In this document: piece by piece, positions 17,066 through 26,940 of the stretch
Numbering within the stretch: position 1 is the first letter of the stretch
Layout: every line of letters starts with the position of its first letter
Assembly: GCA_000337115.1 (NCBI GenBank)
Contig: AOIR01000056.1
Location: forward strand, 87,565 to 151,564
Source of the DNA: Natrinema thermotolerans DSM 11552
GTDB taxonomy: Archaea; Halobacteriota; Halobacteria; Halobacteriales; Natrialbaceae
DNA: 64,000 bases
Direction of reading: 5' to 3'
Made by a program: the position numbers and the translations under genes
Notes under the pieces: model-generated
Database searches by the model: none
What the model was told of the DNA's origin: nothing
Seen by the model: the letters and a program-made list of their open reading frames with translations, nothing else

Positions 17066-18588
17066 CAGAGGTCACCTCCCTGGACGATCGGATCGATTGC
17101 GTCGGTTATCATGTCGAAGATCAGGTCGGGGGCCACGCCAAGCAGGACGACGAGTCCGAGCAACACGAGCAGCGACGCGACGTCGTGAACCGGGGCGCGG
17201 CCGACCTCATAGTCGGTTTCGAGTCGATACGGGCCGAAGACGGTCCGCTGGAGCGCGAAGAGGAGATAGCCCGCGACGATGACGATGCCGAACATCGCCA
17301 GCGAGGTAAACAGCGCCGAGTACGACAGCAGCTCGGAGCCGAAGGAGCCGAAGAAGATGAAGTACTCGGCGGCGAAGCCGCTCATCAGCGGGAGTCCCAT
17401 GTAGCCGAACGCGCCGGCGATCAGCACGCCGACCGCGATCGGCATTCGGTCTGCCAGCCCGGACATGTCGGTGACCATCCGCGTGTGGGTCGCGTTGTAG
17501 ATGACCCCGACGGCCATGAACATCAGTCCGGAGATCAGCCCGTGGGAGATCATCTGGAAGGTCGCACCGCCGACCCCGAACTGAGTGTACGCGACCAGCC
17601 CGAGGATGACATAGCCCATCGACGACACGGAGGAGTAGGCGACGATCCGTTTCAGGTCGGTCTGGGCAAGCGCCAGCATCGCGCCGTAGATGACGCTGAT
17701 GACGGCGATCGCCGCGATCGGCACCGCGTAGGCCTCGACCTGGTCGGGGAACATCGTGAAGTTGAACCGCAACAGCGCGTAGGTCCCCATCTTCAGCAGG
17801 ACGCCGGCCAGCAGGATCGAGGCCGGCGTCGGTGCCTCGACGTGGGCGTCGGGCAGCCACGTGTGGAACGGCACGATCGGCACTTTCACCGCGAAGCCGA
17901 GGAACAGGCCGATGAAGACGACCGACGCGAGGGTCGTTCCGCTGAGACCGAACAGGCCGTCGGGCCCGCCCTCGAGCATCGCGGTCGCGACCTCCGGCAG
18001 TGCGAAGGAGGTCACGTCGCCCAGTCCGAAGACCAGCGCGACGAAGGAGCCGAACATGACCAGCGACGCCACGTTCGTGTAGACGAAGAACTTGATCGCG
18101 GCGTACTTCCGGCGCGGGCCGCCCCAGATCCCGATCAGCAGGTACATCGGGATCAGGACCGCCTCCCAGAAGACGAACCAGAGGAAGAAGTCAAGCGCCG
18201 AGAAGACGCCGATCAGCATCGCCTCGATGAACAGGATCAGTCCGTAGAACTGCGACTGGCGTTCGTCGATCGGGGTCCACGAGCTGACGATCGCGAGCGT
18301 ACAGAGGATCGTCGTCAGGACGACCAGCGGCAGGCTGATCCCGTCGAGGCCGACGAACCACGAAATCGAGTAGTCGCCGATCTCGAGCCAGGCCGCCTGT
18401 GATTCGAAGGCGAGTTCGCCGCCCCGGAGGGCGTTCCCGCTGCCGTCGAAGGCCCCGAACAGCCACAGCGATAGGGCCGCCGGCACGAGGCTGATCGCGA
18501 AGGCCAGCTTGCCGGCGATGCGATTCGGCGCGACGAACGTAACGAGCGCGCCGATCAGTGCGACCGCGATCAGTGCTTCGATCATCAT
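17065..18588 (-). CDS. nuoM: NADH dehydrogenase-like complex subunit M
   Basis: This 507-aa antiporter-like membrane subunit has about 14 helices. Motifs include FFLWFVFWEAVLIPMYLLIG (functional glutamate), KFFVYTNVASLVMF, FHTWLPDAHVEAPTPASILL and KRIVAYSSVSSMGYV. Two ATG codons in tandem are possible starts. I chose the one at 18588 because it overlaps the nuoL stop in an ATGA arrangement like the other junctions in this operon. A GTG farther upstream is possible but less likely. Confidence 0.95.
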   Translation of the reverse strand: MMIEALIAVALIGALVTFVAPNRIAGKLAFAISLVPAALSLWLFGAFDGSGNALRGGELAFESQAAWLEIGDYSISWFVGLDGISLPLVVLTTILCTLAIVSSWTPIDERQSQFYGLILFIEAMLIGVFSALDFFLWFVFWEAVLIPMYLLIGIWGGPRRKYAAIKFFVYTNVASLVMFGSFVALVFGLGDVTSFALPEVATAMLEGGPDGLFGLSGTTLASVVFIGLFLGFAVKVPIVPFHTWLPDAHVEAPTPASILLAGVLLKMGTYALLRFNFTMFPDQVEAYAVPIAAIAVISVIYGAMLALAQTDLKRIVAYSSVSSMGYVILGLVAYTQFGVGGATFQMISHGLISGLMFMAVGVIYNATHTRMVTDMSGLADRMPIAVGVLIAGAFGYMGLPLMSGFAAEYFIFFGSFGSELLSYSALFTSLAMFGIVIVAGYLLFALQRTVFGPYRLETDYEVGRAPVHDVASLLVLLGLVVLLGVAPDLIFDMITDAIDPIVQGGDL

Positions 18589-20642
18589 GCGAACCACCCT
18601 CCGAGATAGCCGAGGACGAGCAGTAAGGCGATGAACCCGCCCACCAACAGCGCCGCGTAGTTAGTCACGATACCCGTTTGGATCCGTTTCACCCAGTCGC
18701 TGCCGAACAGGCTGATCTGTGAGGTGCCGTTGACCACGCCGTCGATGACGGTCTGGTCGAACCGGTCGGCTGCCCGCGCCAGCGGCAGGGTGAAGCCTTC
18801 GGCGAGCCAGACCTGATACTCGTCCTGGTAGTAGTTGCTTTTGAGGACGCTGTAGGCGCCGCCGAGTTTCGTCGTGTGGCGGTCCGGGTCGGGCACGTTG
18901 TACAGCGTGTGTGCCGTGAACGCGCCGGCAAGTGCGAGCCCAAGCGAGAGCCCAGCACTCAGCAGCATCGTCGTCGTCTCGGAGCCGATGTAGGATTCTT
19001 CGAAGGCCATCTCGGCGACCGTCTCGTGGTAGTGGTGGTAGGTCAGTCCCTCGACGTAGCCGTACTCGCCGTCGAGCCAGAACTCGAGGAACGTGATGTC
19101 GACCCCCGCGAGCTTCGCGATCGGGGCCATGTTCACGAGGCCAGCGACGGCGGCAAGGGTCCCGAGCGCGAGCAGCGGGACCTTGACCGCCCACCCAACC
19201 GGGTGGGGGTCCTCGGCGGTGTCGGACCGGGGTTCGCCGTGGAAGGTCAGGAAGACCATCCGGAACGTGTAGAAGCCGGTGAAGAACACGGCCACCAGTC
19301 CCATCGCGTAGGCCGCGAGGATGACTGGTTCGGAGAGGCCGACGGCCAGCGCGTCGAACAGCACCTCGTCTTTCGACCAGAAGCCGGAGAACGGGACGAT
19401 CCCTGCGAGCGCGAGCGCGCCAGCGAGGAACGTGTAGTAGACGACGGGCGCTTTGTCTTTCAGGCCGCCCATCTTCCACATGTCCTGTTCGTGGTGCATC
19501 AGAATGATGACCGCGCCGGCACCGAGGAACAGTAAGGCCTTGAAGAAGGCGTGGTTCATCAGGTGGAAGACGCCGGCGACGTAGCCGCCGACGCCCAGTC
19601 CGAGCATCATGTAGCCGTACTGGCTGATCGTCGAGTAGGCAAGCACCTGCTTGACGTCGTCTTTGACGACGGCCATCGTCGCCGCGAACAGGGCGGTGAA
19701 GCCGCCGACGAAGGCGATGATCGAGAGTGCGGTCGGCGAGAGCGCGTAGTAGCCGAACATCCGGGCGACCAGGTAGACCCCGGCCGCGACCATCGTCGCC
19801 GCGTGGATGAGCGCGGAGACGGTGGTCGGACCCTCCATCGCGTCGGGCAGCCAGGTGTGGAAGGGGAACTGCGCGGACTTGCCCAGCACGCCGCCCAGCA
19901 CGAGCAGTCCGGTGATCGTCACCCAGGTCTGGGCGTCGAAGCCGAACAGCGTCGCGCCGTCCTCGATCGCCGTCTCGGCGGCCGTGACGAACGAGCCCTC
20001 GCCGGCGAAGCCGACCGTGCCGAACGTCGCCGCGATGGCGACGACCCCGATCAGGAAGAAGTAGTCACCGAAGCGGGTGACCAGGAACGCCTTCTTCGCG
20101 GCCGAAGGGGCCGATTCCGTGCGGAACCAGAATCCGATCAGCAGGTACGAACAGAGGCCGACGAGTTCGAAGAACATGAACGCCATCAGCAGATTGTCCG
20201 CGAAGACGAACGCGAGCATGCTGAAGGTAAAGAGCCCGAGTTCGGCGTAGTACCGCCGCAGCCCGGTCTCCCCTTCGGCGTTCATGTAGCCGAGGCTGAA
20301 GACGTGGACGAGCAGGGCGACCAGCGAGACGATCACCAGCATGAGCGCCGAGAGCGGATCGATCAGGATCCCGAACGTAAAGGCGATCGTCTCCGCGCCG
20401 GTTTCGCTCGCCGCTGCGCCGGCCGTCCACTCGTACAGTTCCGTGTGATGTGCGTCGCCGCCCGCGACGGCCGCGGCCATCACCAGCGAGACGACGAGCG
20501 ACCCGCCGGTCGCGATGATGCCCGGCAGCGCGCCCTTCTTCGGCAAGTGCTTCCCGAACAGGAGCGTGATCACGAACGCCACGAGCGGGAACACTGCGAT
20601 CGCCGGTGCGAATCCGAACGGTCCTGTTGCTGTTGCTGCCAT
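18585..20642 (-). CDS. nuoL: NADH dehydrogenase-like complex subunit L
   Basis: This 685-aa subunit is the largest antiporter-like subunit, with about 16 helices including the C-terminal lateral helix region. Signatures include FFELVGLCSYLLIGFWF, KAFLVTRFGDYFFLIG, FHTWLPDAMEGPTTVSALIH and KQVLAYSTISQYGYMMLG. The length matches the usual NuoL size. It begins one base after the nuoK stop and ends overlapping the nuoM start. Confidence 0.95.
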   Translation of the reverse strand: MAATATGPFGFAPAIAVFPLVAFVITLLFGKHLPKKGALPGIIATGGSLVVSLVMAAAVAGGDAHHTELYEWTAGAAASETGAETIAFTFGILIDPLSALMLVIVSLVALLVHVFSLGYMNAEGETGLRRYYAELGLFTFSMLAFVFADNLLMAFMFFELVGLCSYLLIGFWFRTESAPSAAKKAFLVTRFGDYFFLIGVVAIAATFGTVGFAGEGSFVTAAETAIEDGATLFGFDAQTWVTITGLLVLGGVLGKSAQFPFHTWLPDAMEGPTTVSALIHAATMVAAGVYLVARMFGYYALSPTALSIIAFVGGFTALFAATMAVVKDDVKQVLAYSTISQYGYMMLGLGVGGYVAGVFHLMNHAFFKALLFLGAGAVIILMHHEQDMWKMGGLKDKAPVVYYTFLAGALALAGIVPFSGFWSKDEVLFDALAVGLSEPVILAAYAMGLVAVFFTGFYTFRMVFLTFHGEPRSDTAEDPHPVGWAVKVPLLALGTLAAVAGLVNMAPIAKLAGVDITFLEFWLDGEYGYVEGLTYHHYHETVAEMAFEESYIGSETTTMLLSAGLSLGLALAGAFTAHTLYNVPDPDRHTTKLGGAYSVLKSNYYQDEYQVWLAEGFTLPLARAADRFDQTVIDGVVNGTSQISLFGSDWVKRIQTGIVTNYAALLVGGFIALLLVLGYLGGWFA

Positions 20643-20643
20643 C

Positions 20644-20949
20644 TTACCACCTCATCGTCGTCGGTACCGTGACGTCGACGTCACGGAAGTTGCGATACAG
20701 CACCAGAATGATCCCGAGCCCGACGGCCACCTCGGCAGCGGCCAGCGCCATCGTAAACAGCGCGAACAGCTGGCCGGTGAGGTTGCCGTGATAGAACGCG
20801 AACGCGATCAAGTTGATATTTGCCGCGTTCAGCATCAACTCGACGGACATCAGGAACAACAGTGCGTTACGACGCGTCAGGACGCCGAAGAGACCGATAC
20901 AGAACACCGCCATCGACAGCAGGACGTAGTACTGTACGTCGACGGTCAT
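20644..20949 (-). CDS. nuoK: NADH dehydrogenase-like complex subunit K
   Basis: This 101-aa subunit has three transmembrane helices. Conserved glutamates sit within the membrane in SVELMLNAANINLIAF and in MALAAAEVAVGLGIILVLYR. It overlaps the upstream nuoJ2 stop by four bases (ATGA), so the two are translationally coupled. It forms part of the proton channel in the membrane arm next to NuoJ. Confidence 0.95.
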   Translation of the reverse strand: MTVDVQYYVLLSMAVFCIGLFGVLTRRNALLFLMSVELMLNAANINLIAFAFYHGNLTGQLFALFTMALAAAEVAVGLGIILVLYRNFRDVDVTVPTTMRW

Positions 20950-21341
20950 CGATCCTCACCTCCGGACTCCGTGCCACCATCGGCGACGGCCGGCTCCGGC
21001 GTCTCGCTCGAGGCCTCGTCCGCACTCGAGAGCGCGGACACGGGTTCGCCGCCCTCCTCGCGTTTCGCGAGGACGAGCGAGGCGTCGAGCGCGGCGTCGA
21101 GCGCGACGGCGACGAGCAAGACGGCGGCGAGGAACGGTTCGGTCCCGCCGACCGTTTGCAGTTCGTCGTAGCCGAAGAGTGCGTAGCCGAGTTCGGCCGT
21201 AACCGAGATCCCCTCGGGGAACCCTTCCATGCCGCCGAACGAGGCGTTGAGTGTAATCAACGCCATCACGGCGAACAGTCCGACGGCGAGTAGCCCCGGG
21301 ACCAGCGTCTTTCCGAGTCGGAGTTTCGGGCCGGTCGTCAT
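20946..21341 (-). CDS. nuoJ2: NADH dehydrogenase-like complex subunit J, C-terminal half
   Basis: This 131-aa protein carries the second half of NuoJ. In most bacteria NuoJ is one chain, but in haloarchaea it is split. Two hydrophobic segments (VPGLLAVGLFAVMALITL and EPFLAAVLLVAVALDAALDA) are followed by a variable acidic tail of about 45 residues rich in Ser, Glu and Ala. It overlaps nuoJ1 and nuoK by four bases at each end. The tail is poorly conserved in composition and probably lies outside the membrane. Confidence 0.88.
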   Translation of the reverse strand: MTTGPKLRLGKTLVPGLLAVGLFAVMALITLNASFGGMEGFPEGISVTAELGYALFGYDELQTVGGTEPFLAAVLLVAVALDAALDASLVLAKREEGGEPVSALSSADEASSETPEPAVADGGTESGGEDR

Positions 21342-21610
21342 GCCTGTACCACCTCGTCCGTCTCGGTGTCGTCGCGCTGGGTCAGCATGACGGCGAACGT
21401 GATGAGGACGAGGACCCCGCCGACGTAGACGAGGACCTGCATCATGGCGACGAACTCGGCCGCCAGCATCACGTAGTGGACCGCCACGCTGAGCAGCGCC
21501 ACGCCCAGCAGGAGCGCCGAATGCCACGGGTCCTGCATGAGCACGACACCCACCGCGCTGGCCAGCGTCACCCCGGCGAACAGCGCGAACGCGATCAGCT
21601 CGTAGTTCAT
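21338..21610 (-). CDS. nuoJ1: NADH dehydrogenase-like complex subunit J, N-terminal half
   Basis: This 90-aa protein has three transmembrane helices. It contains the conserved NuoJ pi-bulge helix sequence EFVAMMQVLVYVGGVLVLITF and the preceding DPWHSALLLGVALLSVAVHY. It forms the N-terminal half of the split NuoJ. It overlaps nuoJ2 by ATGA. A 41-nt gap separates it from nuoI, the longest gap between complex I genes here. Confidence 0.92.
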   Translation of the reverse strand: MNYELIAFALFAGVTLASAVGVVLMQDPWHSALLLGVALLSVAVHYVMLAAEFVAMMQVLVYVGGVLVLITFAVMLTQRDDTETDEVVQA

Positions 21611-21651
21611 GGTTGTGTTGATAGTGCCCGTTTACGGGACGGGCGGACCCG

Positions 21652-22113
21652 TTACTGGTAGTCGACCTCCCCCTCGCCTTCACCGACCCACGCGCCGCGA
21701 TCGGGTTCGCGGGAGGCGAGCGGGTCGATGTCCTTGTACCACGGGACGGCCTTCAACTGCTCTTTGTTGTAGACGAAGTCGTGTTTCGTGTCCGCGGTGA
21801 ACTCGAAGTTCTCCGTCAGGAGGATGGCGTCGACGGGGCAGACTTCCTCACAGAGCCGACAGTAGATACACTGTCCGATATGGAGGTTGTACTGTTCGCC
21901 CTGTCGCTGATCGTTCGTCACGATCTGAATCGTGTCGTTCGGACAGACGTTCTCACACTGGCGACACCAGATACACCGCTCCTGACTGAACTTGTGGACG
22001 CCGCGAAAGCGCGGCGAGACGTCCGGTGCGGTCTCCGGGTACTCCACCGTGAATGTGGAGCCGTCCAGTGCGTGTTTCATCGTCGTTGCCATCGATTTGA
22101 GTATCCCGATCAT
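21652..22113 (-). CDS. nuoI: NADH dehydrogenase-like complex subunit I (2x 4Fe-4S)
   Basis: This 153-aa ferredoxin-like subunit carries two 4Fe-4S clusters (N6a and N6b) that pass electrons toward NuoB. The cysteine sets are CIWCRQCENVCP and CIYCRLCEEVCP. An N-terminal amphipathic stretch (MIGILKSMATTMKHAL) would hold it on the membrane arm. It overlaps the nuoH stop by four bases. With NuoEFG missing, this subunit is the likely entry point for electrons from an external donor. Confidence 0.95.
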   Translation of the reverse strand: MIGILKSMATTMKHALDGSTFTVEYPETAPDVSPRFRGVHKFSQERCIWCRQCENVCPNDTIQIVTNDQRQGEQYNLHIGQCIYCRLCEEVCPVDAILLTENFEFTADTKHDFVYNKEQLKAVPWYKDIDPLASREPDRGAWVGEGEGEVDYQ

Positions 22114-23207
22114 GCTATCAGCCCCACGATTACCGCGGTCAAGACGAGATTGGCGAAGGCCAACACGAGCAGGCCCTTCCAGCCGATCTCGATCAGTTGG
22201 TCGATTCGAACCCGTGGCACCGCCGAGCGCAGCCACTGGGTCGCGAAGAACACCGCCCAGATCTTGATGATGAACCAGACGATGCCCGGCAGGACGGGGC
22301 CGGCCGGGCCGCCGAGGAAGATCGTCGCGATGATCGCCCCGCCGAGGAAGATGTGGAGGAACTCCCCGAGGTAGATCAGCACGAAGTAGACCGAGGAGTA
22401 CTCGGTCTGGTAGCCGGCGACGATCTCGGTCGGTGCCTCCGGCGTGTCGAAGGGGTTGCGACCGACCTCCGCGAAGTTCGCCACCAGAAAGAGGACGAAC
22501 GCGAAGGGGTTGATCAGCGCGTACCACGTCGGGATGTCGATCCCGGCGATCGTCACGAGCGTTTCGTGTTGCTCGGCGACGATCGTCCCCATCTGCAGCG
22601 ACCCCGAGAAGATCACGACCGACATCCCGGTGATGACCAGCGGGATCTCGTAGGCGACGTTCTGTGCCACCGCCCGGAGCCCGCCGAGCATCGAGTACTT
22701 GTTCGCCGACGCGTAGCCGGCCATCACCAGGCCCAGACTCGCGATCCCCGAGACGGCGAAGACGTACGCCAGTCCGACTTCGGGGTCCGCGAGGTGGATC
22801 CCGTTACCCATCGGGATGACGGCAAAGCCCAAAAGCGCCGACGACGCGACGACGATCGGCGCAAGGTCGTAGGCCGGGCGGTCGGCGTTCTCCGGGATGA
22901 CCAGTTCCTTCGACAGGAGCCGGACAGCGTCGGCGACGATGATGAAGAGGCCGGCCGGCCCGAGCCGGTTGACCGCGATCCGGTCGGTGAATGCGGCGGT
23001 GATCTTTCGCTTCGCCCACGGCCCCGCGACGCCGGTCATCGCCAGCATCAGGTTCCCGATGAGGAAGGCCGCGAGGAAGGCCGCGAGCAACTCGCCGCCG
23101 AGCCCGAACCCGTCAAGGCCGGTCAGCTCGCCGATCCGTTCGGGGAGCAAGACCGTGTCCTGCAGCGGCAGCGCCGGCGTCGCGGTCGCTGTCTGTGTGC
23201 CGGGCAT
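22110..23207 (-). CDS. nuoH: NADH dehydrogenase-like complex subunit H
   Basis: This 365-aa membrane subunit forms the quinone-binding region with NuoB and NuoD. Motifs include NRLGPAGLFIIVADAVRLL, ASANKYSMLGGLRAVAQNVAYEIPL and EVGRNPFDTPEAPTEIVAGY, the usual NuoH signatures with quinone-channel acidic residues. There are about eight to nine helices. I chose the ATG at 23207 (MPGTQTATATPALPLQ), two bases from the nuoCD stop. The longer frame adds an unlikely peptide. Confidence 0.95.
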   Translation of the reverse strand: MPGTQTATATPALPLQDTVLLPERIGELTGLDGFGLGGELLAAFLAAFLIGNLMLAMTGVAGPWAKRKITAAFTDRIAVNRLGPAGLFIIVADAVRLLSKELVIPENADRPAYDLAPIVVASSALLGFAVIPMGNGIHLADPEVGLAYVFAVSGIASLGLVMAGYASANKYSMLGGLRAVAQNVAYEIPLVITGMSVVIFSGSLQMGTIVAEQHETLVTIAGIDIPTWYALINPFAFVLFLVANFAEVGRNPFDTPEAPTEIVAGYQTEYSSVYFVLIYLGEFLHIFLGGAIIATIFLGGPAGPVLPGIVWFIIKIWAVFFATQWLRSAVPRVRIDQLIEIGWKGLLVLAFANLVLTAVIVGLIA

Positions 23208-23208
23208 A

Positions 23209-24864
23209 CTATCGGTCCACCTCCCCGAGGACGATATCGAGGCTGCCAAGCGACGCGATCAGGTCCGGGATGTACTCGCCTTCGGACATCTCGGGCAGCG
23301 CCGAGAGGTTGTGGAAACACGGACTCCGGATCTTGAACCGGCCCGGCTTGTCGGTCCCGTCCGAGCGGATGTAGATCCCGAGTTCTCCCTTCGCGCCCTC
23401 GACGCTGCGATAGATTTCCGTGTCCGCGTCCGGCTTCAGCGTCCGCGGCACGTTACTCTGGACAGTGCGTTCGTCCTCCGGCCAGTCCTCGAGCAGGTCG
23501 AGACACTGCTCGATGATCTTCGCGGACTCCTCGACCTCCTGCATGCGAACGAGGACCCGAGAGTAGTTGTCACAGCCGTCCTCGGTGACGACGTCCCACT
23601 CGAGGTTGTCGTAGTAGCCGTAGGGGTCGTCGCGGCGGAGGTCGTAGTCGATGCCGGAGCCGCGGGCGACAGGGCCGGTACAGCCGTACTGTTTGGCCAC
23701 TTCCGGTTCCAGGATTCCGGTGTCGTGGGTCCGGACCTGGAAGATCTCGTTGCCGGTCAGCAGGTCGTGGTACTCGTCGACCTTCGCGGGCAGTCCGTCG
23801 AGGAAGTCGCGGGTCTTTTCGATGAACTCCTCGCGGGGTTCTGGCAGGTCCCAGGCGACCCCGCCCAACCGGAAATAGTTGAACATGAGCCGCTGGCCGG
23901 TCAGATCCTCGAGGATGTCCTGGACGACCTCGCGGTCGCGCATGCCGTACTGGAAGATGGCGGTAAAGTCGCCGTAGACGTCGAGTGCGAAGGTCGCGAG
24001 CGCGAGCATGTGCGAGGCGATCCGGCACAGCTCCGCGCCCATCGTCCGGATGACCTGTGCGTACTCCGGGACGTCGATGTCCGCGAGGTCCTCGGCCGTG
24101 CGCGCGTAGGCCCACTCGTTGAGGAGGCCGGCCGAGACGTAGTCCCAGCGGTCGGGGTAGGGCATGATCTGGTGCCGGTAGGTCCCCTGCTGGCACATCT
24201 GCTCCTCACAGCGGTGCAGGTAGCCGATGTCGGGGTCGACGTCGACGACCGTCTCGCCGTCCAGGACCGTCTCGATGTGGAGGACCCCGTGGGTCGCCGG
24301 GTGGTGGGGACCGATGTTGAGAAACATCGTGTCCGACTCGTCGTCGTGGTGGTCCGGCTGGACCGGGTTGGCGTGTTCGCTCAGGGTCACCAACTGCGGC
24401 TTCTCCTGGTTGTAGTCCTCGGAGAGCGGATGGCCCTGCCAGGTCTCGGGCAGGAGGATCCGTCGCGGATCGGGGTGGCCCTCGTAGTCGATCCCGACGA
24501 GGTCGAAGGCCTCCCGCTCGTGCCAGTCGGCGGTGCGAAAGACCGGTTCGGCGGTCTGGCTGACCGGGTCGTCGGTGGTCGTCGGCACGACGACCGACAC
24601 CTCCTGGGTCGGGTCGGCGTACTTCCGGAGGTGGTAGATCGACTCGTACCGGTCGGCGTACTGCTGGGCCGTGAGGTTCGCGAGGTGGTCGAAGCCGGCC
24701 TCGTCACGCAGGTCCGAGAGGACCGATTGGACGTCGTCCGGCCGGACGACGAACCCCGGCGCGTTCAGGTGATCGTCGCGCGCGAGCGCGCGATCGCCGA
24801 TCAGCGCCTCGAGGTCGTCCTCCGATACCTCGATCGCCGGGTCGCGCTCGAGTCCCGTACTCAT
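23209..24864 (-). CDS. nuoCD: NADH dehydrogenase-like complex fused subunit CD
   Basis: This 551-aa fusion joins NuoC (about residues 1-150, with [20 protein letters not shown]) to NuoD (rest, with [24 protein letters not shown] and [13 protein letters not shown]). NuoD lines the quinone site with H and D residues in the hydrogenase-derived fold, and the C-terminal [16 protein letters not shown] is typical. The fusion is common in haloarchaea. It overlaps the nuoB stop by four bases. Confidence 0.95.
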   Translation of the reverse strand: MSTGLERDPAIEVSEDDLEALIGDRALARDDHLNAPGFVVRPDDVQSVLSDLRDEAGFDHLANLTAQQYADRYESIYHLRKYADPTQEVSVVVPTTTDDPVSQTAEPVFRTADWHEREAFDLVGIDYEGHPDPRRILLPETWQGHPLSEDYNQEKPQLVTLSEHANPVQPDHHDDESDTMFLNIGPHHPATHGVLHIETVLDGETVVDVDPDIGYLHRCEEQMCQQGTYRHQIMPYPDRWDYVSAGLLNEWAYARTAEDLADIDVPEYAQVIRTMGAELCRIASHMLALATFALDVYGDFTAIFQYGMRDREVVQDILEDLTGQRLMFNYFRLGGVAWDLPEPREEFIEKTRDFLDGLPAKVDEYHDLLTGNEIFQVRTHDTGILEPEVAKQYGCTGPVARGSGIDYDLRRDDPYGYYDNLEWDVVTEDGCDNYSRVLVRMQEVEESAKIIEQCLDLLEDWPEDERTVQSNVPRTLKPDADTEIYRSVEGAKGELGIYIRSDGTDKPGRFKIRSPCFHNLSALPEMSEGEYIPDLIASLGSLDIVLGEVDR

Positions 24865-25568
24865 GGCGAATCAGCCCAGTTGTAACGCATGACCAGATCC
24901 TCCTCGTCGATGTCGTCGGCGAGTTTCTGGACGAGTTCGTCCTGTGGCAGGTCGCCGAACTCCTCGAGTTCGTAGGGCTTGACCACGACGGGCGTGGACT
25001 CGCCGTTGCGGATCCGTTCCTGGAGCTTCGCGATGCCGTAGACGAGCGCTTCCGGCCGGGGCGGGCAGCCGGGGACGTGGATGTCGATGGGGATGATCTC
25101 CTCGGCGCCCTTGACGACGTTGTACCCCTCCTGGAAGGGGCCCCCGGAGATGGTACACGAGCCCATGCCGACGACGAACTTGGGTTCGGGCATCTGGTCG
25201 TAGACCCGCTTCATGCGGGGGCCGAACTTCGAGACGATCGTCCCGGGGACGATCATCACGTCGGCCTGTCGGGGCGAGGCCCGCGGCACGCCGGCCCCGA
25301 AGCGGTCCAGGTCGTGTTTGATCGCGTAGGTGTGCATCATCTCGATGCTGCAACACGCGATCCCGAACTGGAGCATGAACATGGAGTTGCCCCGCACCCA
25401 GTTCATGAACTTGTCGAACTTCGTGAGGATGAACGGCGTGGAGCCGAAGGCCTCCCGAAGCTTGGAGTTGAAGCGGTCGTCGGCACCCTCACCGATCCGC
25501 GAGTCGCGGGTGTCCGTCGACGGTGCGGTGCTGTCGTAGATCGACTGGCGTGGTTGGTCGCTGCTCAT
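24861..25568 (-). CDS. nuoB: NADH dehydrogenase-like complex subunit B
   Basis: This 235-aa subunit holds the terminal 4Fe-4S cluster N2, which reduces the quinone. The cluster cysteines are in [28 protein letters not shown] and [14 protein letters not shown]. An acidic N-terminal extension of about 50 residues is longer than in bacterial NuoB, and there is also a C-terminal extension. It overlaps nuoA and nuoCD by four bases each. Confidence 0.96.
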   Translation of the reverse strand: MSSDQPRQSIYDSTAPSTDTRDSRIGEGADDRFNSKLREAFGSTPFILTKFDKFMNWVRGNSMFMLQFGIACCSIEMMHTYAIKHDLDRFGAGVPRASPRQADVMIVPGTIVSKFGPRMKRVYDQMPEPKFVVGMGSCTISGGPFQEGYNVVKGAEEIIPIDIHVPGCPPRPEALVYGIAKLQERIRNGESTPVVVKPYELEEFGDLPQDELVQKLADDIDEEDLVMRYNWADSP

Positions 25569-25972
25569 TGTCTGTCAGCCTTCAGTTGTTCGGCCGTCCG
25601 GGCCCACTGTACTGCGCCTGTGCGCCACGCCCACGCGAGTCCGACCAGCAGGATACCGACGAACAGCAGCATCGGTCCGAGCGCGCGGACGAGCGAGATT
25701 TCCGGCGACGCGAGGGCATCCTGGTAGGCAACCGCCCACGGGAACAACAGGACGGTCTCGATATCGAAGACGACGAACAGAAGCGCAACCATGTAGTACT
25801 GAATGTTGAACCGGATGCGCGTGCCGCCGGTCGGAATCTCGCCACTCTCGTAGGTGGCGCGTTTGCTCGTTTCGGGCACGGTGGGTCGCAGGAGAGACGA
25901 TACCGACATCATCCCGAGCGGTATCAGTACCCCGACGAGTGCCAGCGCCCCGATGGCGATCCAATCATTCAT
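25565..25972 (-). CDS. nuoA: NADH dehydrogenase-like complex subunit A
   Basis: This 135-aa subunit has three transmembrane helices and is the first gene of the complex I operon. It carries the conserved loop YESGEIPTGGTRIRFNIQYY and FDIETVLLFPWAVAY. I chose the ATG at 25972 (MNDWIAIGALAL), which gives the usual NuoA length. A TATA-like cttatg near 26007-26012 (minus strand) lies about 35 nt upstream of it. A longer frame starts at 26008, on that box, and is unlikely. Confidence 0.95.
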   Translation of the reverse strand: MNDWIAIGALALVGVLIPLGMMSVSSLLRPTVPETSKRATYESGEIPTGGTRIRFNIQYYMVALLFVVFDIETVLLFPWAVAYQDALASPEISLVRALGPMLLFVGILLVGLAWAWRTGAVQWARTAEQLKADRQ

Positions 25973-26246
25973 CTCCGTAACGTTCGGGGCTTCAAACCGC
26001 ACGCACATAAGGGTTGATTCTTCGTTTTTCGGGGAAACACGGGCCGAGACGCGACTTCAGCGAACGCGGAACCCTCGTAATTAATCACCTTATACTATAT
26101 GTGTCCCTATGAATAGCGAACGAACCGGTAACAGGCTATTACTCACGGCCGAAAACGGCCGGTTTAACGGCGCTATGGCGGTAATATCTTCCTGCCGAAT
26201 CCGTTCGGATGACCGAACGGTCACTGCCGTCGGCAGGCGACGGCGA

Positions 26247-26888
26247 CTACTCCTCTCGATCCCGGAACGCCGGCGTCCCCCGGTCGTGGAGGTCTCGAGA
26301 GACGTCGCCGACGCCCGCCCGCAGGTCCTCGTGGTAGGCGACCAGCCGATCGCGGACCGCGTCGTGTTGCCGGGCGAGGATCTGGGCGGCCGAGAGCGCG
26401 GCGTTGAACGACTTCCCGGCGTCGACCGCGACCAACGGCGCGCCCGTCGGCATCCCGATGACGCTGTCGACGGACTTCTCCTGGACCGGAACGCCGATCA
26501 CCGGCAGCGGGTACGCGATGGAGGCGGTCATGTTCGGGAGGTCCGCCGACTTCCCACCGGCCCCGGCGATGATCACCTCGAGCCCGCGCTCCTCGGCCGT
26601 CTCGGCGTAAGCCGTCATTAAGTCCGGCGTCCGGTGGGCCGAGGTGACGTAGGTCTCGAAGGTAAACCGCTCGTCGGGTGGGCTCTCGAAGTCGGTCTGC
26701 TCGGCGAACCCGAGTTCGTCCACGAAGGCGTCGTAGGCCCCTCGGCGCTTCCCGCCGGTCATCATCGTCTCGAGGTCGGAATCGCTGCCCATGACGATTC
26801 CCACGTCGGGCGTCTCCGCAGTCGGTCGATCCTGGGTCGCTTCCTCGTGTAGCCGGTCGATTAGGTCCTCGACTGCCGATGCGGTCAT
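26247..26888 (-). CDS. purE: N5-CAIR mutase PurE with an internal insertion
   Basis: This is a 213-aa class I PurE, which converts N5-CAIR to CAIR in purine biosynthesis after PurK. Signatures are MGSDSDLETM near residue 33, SAHRTPDLM and AGAGGKSADLPNM. Between the first two, about 20 extra residues (around GGKRRGAYDAFVDEL) are present compared with the usual spacing. A 28-residue N-terminal extension is also unusual. It is preceded on the same strand by a small orf and purK. Confidence 0.93.
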   Translation of the reverse strand: MTASAVEDLIDRLHEEATQDRPTAETPDVGIVMGSDSDLETMMTGGKRRGAYDAFVDELGFAEQTDFESPPDERFTFETYVTSAHRTPDLMTAYAETAEERGLEVIIAGAGGKSADLPNMTASIAYPLPVIGVPVQEKSVDSVIGMPTGAPLVAVDAGKSFNAALSAAQILARQHDAVRDRLVAYHEDLRAGVGDVSRDLHDRGTPAFRDREE

Positions 26889-26940
26889 ACGCCGGGGTTT
26901 CGTCCCAGCCGCAATGAAAGGAACGGCTTCGCGGTCCGTG

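Noticed and set aside
15443..22374. Several 200-440-codon plus-strand frames over the nuo operon
   Set aside because: They are Arg-, Asp- and Glu-rich mirror translations of membrane proteins and lack any motif.
26109..26621. A plus-strand frame of 170 codons running into purE
   Set aside because: Most of it is antisense to purE. The remaining N-terminal part has no motif, and the TATA-like run at 26090 is too close to the ATG.
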